NCBI GenBank assembly: GCA_030622545.1
Contig: JAUXGA010000015.1
Coordinates: 1-59,896 of the forward strand
DNA: 59,896 bases
DNA from: a bacterium
GTDB lineage: Bacteria; Electryoneota; RPQS01; DYHQ01
Direction of reading: 5' to 3'
Within the stretch, counting starts at the first letter, position 1; every line of letters starts with the position of its first letter. Of this stretch, positions 54,862-59,896 are shown in pieces. The notes under the pieces are model-generated. The model did no database searches. It saw only the letters and a list, made by a program, of their open reading frames with translations, and had not been told where the DNA came from. The position numbers and the translations under genes were made by a program.

Positions 54862-55077
54862 CTATTGAAGGTCGCACCCTTCATTGGCGTGGCGCCGCTC
54901 AACCGCCTCGCATGCGACACGCGTCGTTTTATTGGCCGTGCGTGTGATTTGAATCGCTTCCAATTGTGGATTGCGGCGCATGTGCAGCGCAATCATCTGC
55001 CGGAACCAGACTTTGTTAATCGCCGGCCCCGCATTCGGATTGACGATGAAAAAAGGATTAAGACCGTTTGTGTTCAT
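54862..55077 (-). pseudogene. Truncated duplicate of the dagK-like gene (5' end only)
   Basis: The first 43 codons match the complete gene at 51118-52008 with one amino-acid change (third residue P to T). The next ~20 residues drift (ITRTANKTTRVACEAVERRHANEG) and a stop follows. No kinase motif remains. DNA at 54949-55079 and 51880-52010 is a direct repeat of about 130 bases. The fragment has its own upstream region, which the complete gene lacks. Confidence 0.88.
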
Positions 55078-55142
55078 AATCACTCAAGAATTTTACAGTC
55101 ATCATCAGAAGTTGTGTTACAATAAAGGCAAATTATACTCAT

Positions 55143-56147
55143 TTAACTTCTGATTTCCTCCACCTTGACCTCTCGAACAACTGCTTCTTCCCAATTGTCA
55201 CATCTAAAACCAACTTGGCCTTCAATGCGTGGAAAATTGAATAACTCACGATATGGCTCTGTATTTAGATTCTCATCAAAAACAGTCTGGTCATTTACAG
55301 ATACAGTAACTTTATCTCCAACAATAGTCGTCACAATTGAAATCCATTCATTTGCTGGATCTTTTAAATCAGCTTTGAACTGTCGTATCTTAAATGGTGT
55401 ATATATATGTTGAGGATCGATCATATGCTGATTCAGAATGTGTGGTGTCAAAACACCTTCTTGATTCAAATTGAACATAACACAAAACGCAGGTAGAATT
55501 TTATCGTGATCTCTTGTTCCCTTTACTATCCACCCAACGCATAGTCTATTAATTTTGGCCTTAAAAGAAAACTTATAATCTCCTAGCAACGCGAGATGTT
55601 CTGTCATTATTGGAAAGCGGGCATTGGTGAAATTAAGTCCCTCATGCGTAAGTTTAAAACTGCATTGAGGAGGTAATGACCAAAACCTCAAAAATTTATC
55701 CAAATCCATGAAATCTTCTATGAAATCGATAGATGGAGGCTCACCTAATTGAAGCTCTTCTTTTTTCTCTAAAAGGACGTTATCCAAAAACCATTGAATG
55801 AGCTTGTTTCTAAAATCTCTTATACTGTTATATTTCTGTAATGTAAATCCTTGCAAGTCAACCGGTACTTTGATGCAATCGGCTATAAATATCGCAAATT
55901 CTTCAGGCGGCTTCTCTTTGATGCAGTACCCCAACTCAAGTATTACATTTGGTGAATTTGAAGATATGTCCGCCACAAAATAATCAGCCGTATCAATTGC
56001 ATGAGTAATCTTTCCCCACAGATTATCTGTTCTGCTATGGTCTTCAATAATAACCGCAGCGATAGCAGCACTTTCACATACAGATTGAATTAATTCATGT
56101 TGTTTAGAGAAAAACTCGCCACATGGAATTGCAAAGAATACTTTCAT
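55143..56147 (-). CDS. TIR/deoxyribosyltransferase-like domain fused to a concanavalin-like domain
   Basis: A 334-residue soluble protein. Residues 1-115 look like the small Rossmann-type fold shared by TIR-like and nucleoside 2-deoxyribosyltransferase-like domains. VFFAIPCGEFF starts it, and ADISSNSPNVILELGY (59-74) carries the Glu (71) found at the base-cleaving site in that superfamily. Residues about 150-332 resemble a LamG/DUF1080-type beta sandwich, ending GQVGFRCDNWEEAVVREVKV. ATG 56147 has AAAGG six bases upstream. The gene is clearly AT-richer than those around it and has no operon partner. An NAD- or nucleotide-cleaving defence effector is one possibility; it is not shown. Confidence 0.65.
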   Translation of the reverse strand: MKVFFAIPCGEFFSKQHELIQSVCESAAIAAVIIEDHSRTDNLWGKITHAIDTADYFVADISSNSPNVILELGYCIKEKPPEEFAIFIADCIKVPVDLQGFTLQKYNSIRDFRNKLIQWFLDNVLLEKKEELQLGEPPSIDFIEDFMDLDKFLRFWSLPPQCSFKLTHEGLNFTNARFPIMTEHLALLGDYKFSFKAKINRLCVGWIVKGTRDHDKILPAFCVMFNLNQEGVLTPHILNQHMIDPQHIYTPFKIRQFKADLKDPANEWISIVTTIVGDKVTVSVNDQTVFDENLNTEPYRELFNFPRIEGQVGFRCDNWEEAVVREVKVEEIRS

Positions 56148-56251
56148 TTTAAACCTTTGGTTTAGATATATAGAGATTCGTCAATTTTAATAAAACAATA
56201 GCAGTAAATAATTTAATGAAATGGCCATCAAAACAATACTAAAAACGACCT

Positions 56252-56289
56252 TCTCGCCATTGCGGGTCTGGAGACCCACAACGGCGAGA
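56252..56289 (+). repeat. Dispersed palindrome family F1, copy 6 (most complete)
   Basis: The two halves TCTCGCCATTGCGGGTC and GACCCACAACGGCGAGA pair around TGGA with two mismatched positions only. It lies between the AT-rich TIR-like gene and the next T9SS cargo gene, 18 bases from the latter's stop, so it might also act as a terminator. Confidence 0.85.
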
Positions 56290-56306
56290 AGTGACGAGAT
56301 ATGGTT

Positions 56307-57272
56307 TTATTTCACCAACATGAGCTTTGCACTCCGCGCATTCTGTCCCTGTACGAGATGCGCGAAGTAGATGCCGGATGACCATAAACTGCCATCAACC
56401 GTAATGCGATATGTTCCCGGTGTCATCGAACCTTCGGCGAGTGTCGCGACGGTGCGGCCAAGGATATCAGTGACTGTCAATTTCATCGGCTGCGAATTGA
56501 TAATCGAAAAACGTAAGGTTGCGGTTGGATTGAAGGGATTGGGATAGGGCGTATCGAGATGAAACGCTGTCGGTATCGGGCCGGGTTCCAAAATTTGAAC
56601 ACCGGAACCTTCCACCTCCACAATCGCCCGGAAGAAAGCATTATACCCTGCAGGGTACATATCATCCATCTTCCACCACTGCCCTTCCCATTTGAAACTG
56701 GTGTACGGAGTCGATGGATTGCCATCATCAGTAATGAACGCGACGGTATCTCCAGGCTCGTAATCGATTCCCGTCAGGCCAATATGAAACCACTGCTCCG
56801 CATCGAACGTGTGATTGTGGTGCGACAAGTCAACGTAGTACCAATCGGGATGGAACGCCGTAATGTCATCCCAGTCGAAAGTATCGCTGCTCAGCACTTC
56901 CGCCGGGAAACTGTCCGGCCCCATGTTCCACACCAGTGTCGCGAAATTCGGCGCCGTTAAAAAACTATCCGGATCCATATAGAACATAATCCAGACACCT
57001 AAGAGCCCGCAACTATCCGGCGCTTGAAACCGAACATTAAAAAGTGAATCACCATCCGGGTCGGGGAACGAGAAGAAGTACCAGGGAATATTGTTGTCCC
57101 AGTAGAGGCTATCAGTGTCATCGAGGTGACTCAGCGGTTGTTCCAGTTTCGCAGTCGATTCGGGCAAGCGGCGTGGTTCATGTCGTTTAGCTCCCATTGC
57201 TGACCCACAAATCAACAATCCAGCCAAAAGAATAATGAGGGCTCTCGTGTTTCGCTCAACGATGGTTTTCAT
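56307..57272 (-). CDS. Small exported protein with T9SS sorting tail
   Basis: A 320-residue protein starting at ATG 57272 (AGGGAAAGG upstream), with a signal peptide ending near AMGA. The middle is one beta-rich domain with many Asp and Trp (FSFPDPDGDSLFNVRF), perhaps a jelly-roll. About the last 80 residues hold TPYPNPFNPTATLRF and end SAKLMLVK, a T9SS tail. There is no enzyme motif. It is divergent to the next plus-strand gene, and the two share the roughly 240-base region between them. Confidence 0.85.
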   Translation of the reverse strand: MKTIVERNTRALIILLAGLLICGSAMGAKRHEPRRLPESTAKLEQPLSHLDDTDSLYWDNNIPWYFFSFPDPDGDSLFNVRFQAPDSCGLLGVWIMFYMDPDSFLTAPNFATLVWNMGPDSFPAEVLSSDTFDWDDITAFHPDWYYVDLSHHNHTFDAEQWFHIGLTGIDYEPGDTVAFITDDGNPSTPYTSFKWEGQWWKMDDMYPAGYNAFFRAIVEVEGSGVQILEPGPIPTAFHLDTPYPNPFNPTATLRFSIINSQPMKLTVTDILGRTVATLAEGSMTPGTYRITVDGSLWSSGIYFAHLVQGQNARSAKLMLVK

Positions 57273-57308
57273 GGCCTTTCCCTTCTTTGGTATTCGAGGG
57301 CAATACAT

Positions 57309-57516
57309 GCCCTTTTCTTTATCAAATCTTTTTGCTAAATTTAGGAAATTTCTGAAACAAAGTCAAGAAAAACACCGCAGAACCGGCAACTGTTCAACTT
57401 TCATTCCACCTGACATTCACTTAGAATTCGGGTGTTTTAAACCTTTACGGACTTGCGGGGTCAAAGAATTGAGCATTTACGGGACGAGCCACCCAAGCCT
57501 TTTAGGAGGAGTAAAA
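57309..57516 (+). promoter_or_regulatory. Leader with possible structured element upstream of the T9SS-cargo gene
   Basis: GGGTG at 57430-57434 can pair with CACCC at 57490-57494, enclosing an ACC/GGT hairpin and the repeated word TTTACGG. The gene's ribosome-binding site (AGGAGGAG) starts some 10 bases later. This is compatible with a structured 5' leader, but I match it to no known riboswitch class. Confidence 0.3.
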
Positions 57517-59583
57517 ATGAAACGATGGATTTTAGGAGCATTAACTGTAGCCTTTTTAGTCAGTTCCGCATTCGCCATTGAGGTGATTGTTGAGCCTCCG
57601 CGAGCGCATCTGATGCCCGGCGAAACTCAAGCCTTCACCGCCACCGCTATTAATGATGAAGGCGAAATCATTCCGGTCGAGGTGTGGGAATGGACGGCGC
57701 ATCCTCCGTGGATTGGCGCCATCACCGATGACGGCCTCTTTACCGCCGGCAACGTCCCCGGAAGAGGAATGGTAAGAGCCGTATTCTACATGGAAGAGCA
57801 GCGGCACGTTGGCCGGGCGGCGGTTTTCGTTACTCCGGAACGCTACCATGTCGTCGTTCGTCCCCGAAATGCCTTCCTCGAACCCGGCGATGCTGCCCAG
57901 TATGAGGCTTGGGTTATGACGAATTATGGCGACTCCATCGGCGGTCTTGTATACGATTGGAACGTGGAACCGGACTGGCTCGGCGCGGTGACTGATGACG
58001 GGCTTTTCGTGGCCGGGGAACAAACCGGACGAGGCGCAGTTATCGCATCGACTCATTATGAAGGCCATGACCTGCGCGGCGCAGGTTTCGTCGCCATTTC
58101 GGAAATGGGCTGGGGAGGCATCGCTGGACTTGTAACGAACGAAGCAGGGGAACCGATCCCGTTTGCCCATGTCGAACTCTTTATTCCTCCCCATCGCGAA
58201 CCGATTCGCATGACCCGAACCGGTGATGACGGCACCTATTCCTTCAACAATGTTTTGCCGGGAGCGTATTGGGTTCGAGCTTGCGCTCGAGGCTTCCTGT
58301 CGGAATTTTATGACAATTCTCCCGATCCGGAAGGAGCCACGCCTGTAAATGTTATGGGCGGAAGCATCACCGAAGACATTAATTTCGCTCTCGCACTTGG
58401 CGGCGTTATCAGTGGGACCGTGACACCGGAAGAAAACGATATTCCGATGCGCCGGGCGCACGTTACCGCGTATGGTATCTGGCCGCATCCGTTCCATAAG
58501 AGCACGCCGGTAGGTCCGGAAGGAAATTACGCGATTATCGGTCTGCCGCCCGGCACTTATATCGTCCGCGCAAACGCTCCGGGCTTCCATCCTGAATACT
58601 GGGAAGAGACGCCTGTTCCCGAAGAAGCTGATGCTATTTTGATTGCCGCTGGAACAATCGTGGAAGACATTGACTTCACGCTTGACCCGCTCTGGCCGGT
58701 TTTTGATGGTCAACTCAACGGCGTTGTCACAGATGATTCAACCGGACTGCCGCTGCCTGAAGCTTTGATAACTCTCTTCCGCATGGGTCCGCAGCCAATA
58801 ATTGTCCGGCAGCTTACGAATGATGACGGCGAGTTTGCGTTTGAGCATCTACCCTACGGCGAGTACATCGTCCGAAGCGGCGCGCGCGGCTACCTCCATG
58901 AATATTACGACAACGTTCCGCACTGGTGGCAAGCGACTGTGCTACCTGTCAACCCGGAATCGTCACCTGTGATTGCAATCGCATTGACGCCGCGCGAAAA
59001 CGGCGGGCTTTGCGCTTTCACCGGCATTATCAGCGATGCCGAGGGTAATCCTTTGGAAGGCGTCTTGGTTCGAGCGGAAGGTGCAACGCAGGCGACCGTG
59101 GAAACCGGGCCGGACGGGCGGTACTATCTGGAAGTGGCCGCTGGCGAATATGTGCTCTCTGCCGACCAGACATCTATGGGCACGCGCTACTACCCGAATG
59201 CCGATGAACCGGGTCAAGCGACACCATTGACAGTTGATCCGAATCAACCTGAAGTCGAAGCGGACTTCACGCTCTATGAAACCCTTAACGCTGAGGAAGA
59301 AACGCTGAGCGCCACAACTCAGAAATTCAAAGTGAGCTCGGTTTACCCGAATCCGTTCAACGCGACGACGCGCATCAGTTTTGATGTGCCTCAGGCAGGC
59401 GATGTGAAGCTCGCGGTCTATGATGTCTTAGGACGCGAAGTGGCAACGTTGGTTAACGGTATGCAATCGGCTGGAACTCAAAGCGTTACTTTCAACGCCT
59501 CCAACCTCTCGACCGGCGTCTATTTCGTGCGCCTTTCCGGCGCGTTGGGCATGGCGACGCACAAGATTGTTCTGATTAAATAA
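57517..59583 (+). CDS. Exported multidomain protein (two Ig-like, four carboxypeptidase-regulatory-like domains) with T9SS tail
   Basis: The 688-residue protein starts at ATG 57517 with GGAGGAG eight bases upstream and signal peptide MKRWILGALTVAFLVSSAFA. Two Ig-like/BIG domains (about 20-110 and 110-205) each contain a DDGLF-AG motif. Four carboxypeptidase-regulatory-like (CNA-B-type) repeats follow from about 205 to 590, the first three with a D-G-x-[YF]-x-[FI] turn. The end has YPNPFNATTRISFDVP and THKIVLIK, a T9SS tail. It is likely a stalk-like surface protein. No catalytic residues are visible. A terminator follows at 59628. Confidence 0.88.
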   Translation: MKRWILGALTVAFLVSSAFAIEVIVEPPRAHLMPGETQAFTATAINDEGEIIPVEVWEWTAHPPWIGAITDDGLFTAGNVPGRGMVRAVFYMEEQRHVGRAAVFVTPERYHVVVRPRNAFLEPGDAAQYEAWVMTNYGDSIGGLVYDWNVEPDWLGAVTDDGLFVAGEQTGRGAVIASTHYEGHDLRGAGFVAISEMGWGGIAGLVTNEAGEPIPFAHVELFIPPHREPIRMTRTGDDGTYSFNNVLPGAYWVRACARGFLSEFYDNSPDPEGATPVNVMGGSITEDINFALALGGVISGTVTPEENDIPMRRAHVTAYGIWPHPFHKSTPVGPEGNYAIIGLPPGTYIVRANAPGFHPEYWEETPVPEEADAILIAAGTIVEDIDFTLDPLWPVFDGQLNGVVTDDSTGLPLPEALITLFRMGPQPIIVRQLTNDDGEFAFEHLPYGEYIVRSGARGYLHEYYDNVPHWWQATVLPVNPESSPVIAIALTPRENGGLCAFTGIISDAEGNPLEGVLVRAEGATQATVETGPDGRYYLEVAAGEYVLSADQTSMGTRYYPNADEPGQATPLTVDPNQPEVEADFTLYETLNAEEETLSATTQKFKVSSVYPNPFNATTRISFDVPQAGDVKLAVYDVLGREVATLVNGMQSAGTQSVTFNASNLSTGVYFVRLSGALGMATHKIVLIK

Positions 59584-59627
59584 TCCTGACTCCTGATAAC
59601 CTCCTGCGCCGACCCTTCGGCTCAGAC

Positions 59628-59662
59628 AAAACCCCGGCGAGTTCATTTCGTCGGGGTTTTTG
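59628..59662 (+). terminator. Rho-independent terminator
   Basis: AAAACCCCGGCGA pairs, with G-T pairs, with CGTCGGGGTTTT and ends in a T-run. It follows the T9SS-cargo gene by about 45 bases. Confidence 0.85.
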
Positions 59663-59684
59663 CTCTGAAAAAACCGCGGTGGCA

Positions 59685-59783
59685 ACAAACGGACAAGGCA
59701 GGCCTTGTCCCTACACTCGCCGCGGCATGCGTCCTCGCGTGCCCGGCTCGGAAGGAGTTTTCCAATACGCAGGAGCGTATTGG
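59685..59783. repeat. Three adjacent hairpins up to the IS boundary
   Basis: GGACAAGGC/GCCTTGTCC with flanks CAACAAACG and CCTAC (59685-59715) is first. Second is GGCATGCG/CGCGTGCC around TCCT (59724-59743). Third is CCAATACGC/GCGTATTGG around AGGA (59762-59783). The last one touches the outer end of the IS inverted repeat, so the IS may have entered at this hairpin. Confidence 0.6.
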
Positions 59784-59896
59784 CTAGAGCGTATCTTAAA
59801 AACATCGTAGGAGAATGATCATACATCCGAGGTGCAGGAAGCCGATGTAGTTTTCGACGAAGTGGTCGTAGCGCGTGGCAATGCGGCGGAACTGCC
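59784..59896 (-). mobile_element. IS5-like insertion sequence, transposase-end side (cut by window edge)
   Basis: The inverted repeat 59784-59805 matches 94-115 inverted at 20 of 22 positions. The rest encodes the transposase C-terminus on the minus strand. Orientation is the same as at the left edge. Two separate copies, or one copy on which the contig was broken, are both possible. Confidence 0.8.
59796..59896 (-). CDS. IS5-family transposase, C-terminal end (partial)
   Basis: Reading on the minus strand from the window edge, the frame gives QFRRIATRYDHFVENYIGF and ends LGCMIILLRCF before a TAA at 59796-59798. RRIATRYD...F-GF-HL is the conserved C-terminal end of IS5/IS427-group transposases, which contains the last part of the DDE domain. 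The stop lies inside the terminal inverted repeat. Confidence 0.88.
   Translation of the reverse strand, partial: QFRRIATRYDHFVENYIGFLHLGCMIILLRCF

Noticed and set aside
57430-57494. c-di-GMP (GEMM) riboswitch
   Set aside because: Some words (AAACC, GGGACG) recall GEMM, but the conserved core order and receptor bases are not present.
57556-58713. 385-codon minus-strand frame
   Set aside because: It is antisense to the well-supported T9SS-cargo gene with its clear repeats and signal peptide.
1-59896. Composite transposon bounded by two IS5-like copies
   Set aside because: The interval holds many housekeeping genes (secDF, purA, suf, lpxB, citrate synthase), so mobilisation as one unit is implausible; contig breakage at a repeat explains the edges better.

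Overview
The window looks like chromosomal DNA from an uncultured or poorly sampled Gram-negative bacterium of the Fibrobacteres-Chlorobi-Bacteroidetes (FCB) superphylum or a related candidate phylum. Six predicted secreted proteins end in a type IX secretion (T9SS) sorting-domain signature (a NPFNPTT-like turn followed by a short beta-rich tail). There is also a TonB-dependent receptor, lipid A biosynthesis (lpxB), SecDF, a SUF-type Fe-S operon and a citrate synthase of the mitochondrial-like type. I cannot name the phylum from sequence alone. Both edges lie inside copies of the same IS5-like insertion sequence, in the same orientation with matching terminal inverted repeats, so the window is probably a contig that broke at repeats.

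Layout. 1-445: IS end, then a patchwork of palindromic repeats. 445-4482: rluD-like pseudouridine synthase, then secD-secF behind a near-consensus promoter. 4562-6318: an AT-richer MvaI/BcnI-type restriction-modification cassette between secF and purA (6340-7623). 7877-7949: tRNA-Lys(UUU). 8266-9098: a relic flagellar locus (FlgM-like ORF, then a collapsed, frameshifted motA-motB remnant). 9201-12014: a large secreted protein. 12538-16761: consensus promoter, TPP riboswitch with a terminator, a TonB-dependent receptor and a sodium:solute symporter, together a candidate thiamine or thiamine-precursor uptake system. 17208-22726: Rrf2 regulator and sufCBDSU. 22788-29264 (minus): YugP-like protease, small unknown, fmt, def, yajC, tgt, prmC and a TPR protein. 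29388-35308 (minus): an envelope operon (Gfo/Idh oxidoreductase, lpxB, DUF374 acyltransferase, PHP-glycosyltransferase fusion, methyltransferase). 35497-37738 (plus): a protein with three Clp-N repeats and no AAA+ domain, then citrate synthase. 37848-38993: rmuC. 39086-59583: mainly very large exported proteins with T9SS tails, including a kelch protein, a subtilase and a putative clan CD (gingipain/caspase-fold) cysteine peptidase. Among them are a diacylglycerol-kinase-family gene, a truncated duplicate of its 5' end, and an AT-rich TIR/deoxyribosyltransferase-like protein fused to a concanavalin-like domain.

The least explained signal is in the gaps between genes. One short palindrome family occurs six times, its stems changing in compensated pairs while the loop (TGGA, or TCCA on the other strand) stays fixed. 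A second hairpin scaffold occurs twice, directly after stop codons, and a third 26-bp element occurs three times without a mismatch. Several further hairpins have unrelated stems but present a similar NGGA loop. The most interesting protein-level observations are the putative T9SS-exported clan CD peptidase, which sits exactly between a complete and a truncated copy of the dagK 5' end, the riboswitch-controlled TonB/symporter pair, the stand-alone Clp-N protein, and the PHP-zinc-glycosyltransferase fusion.
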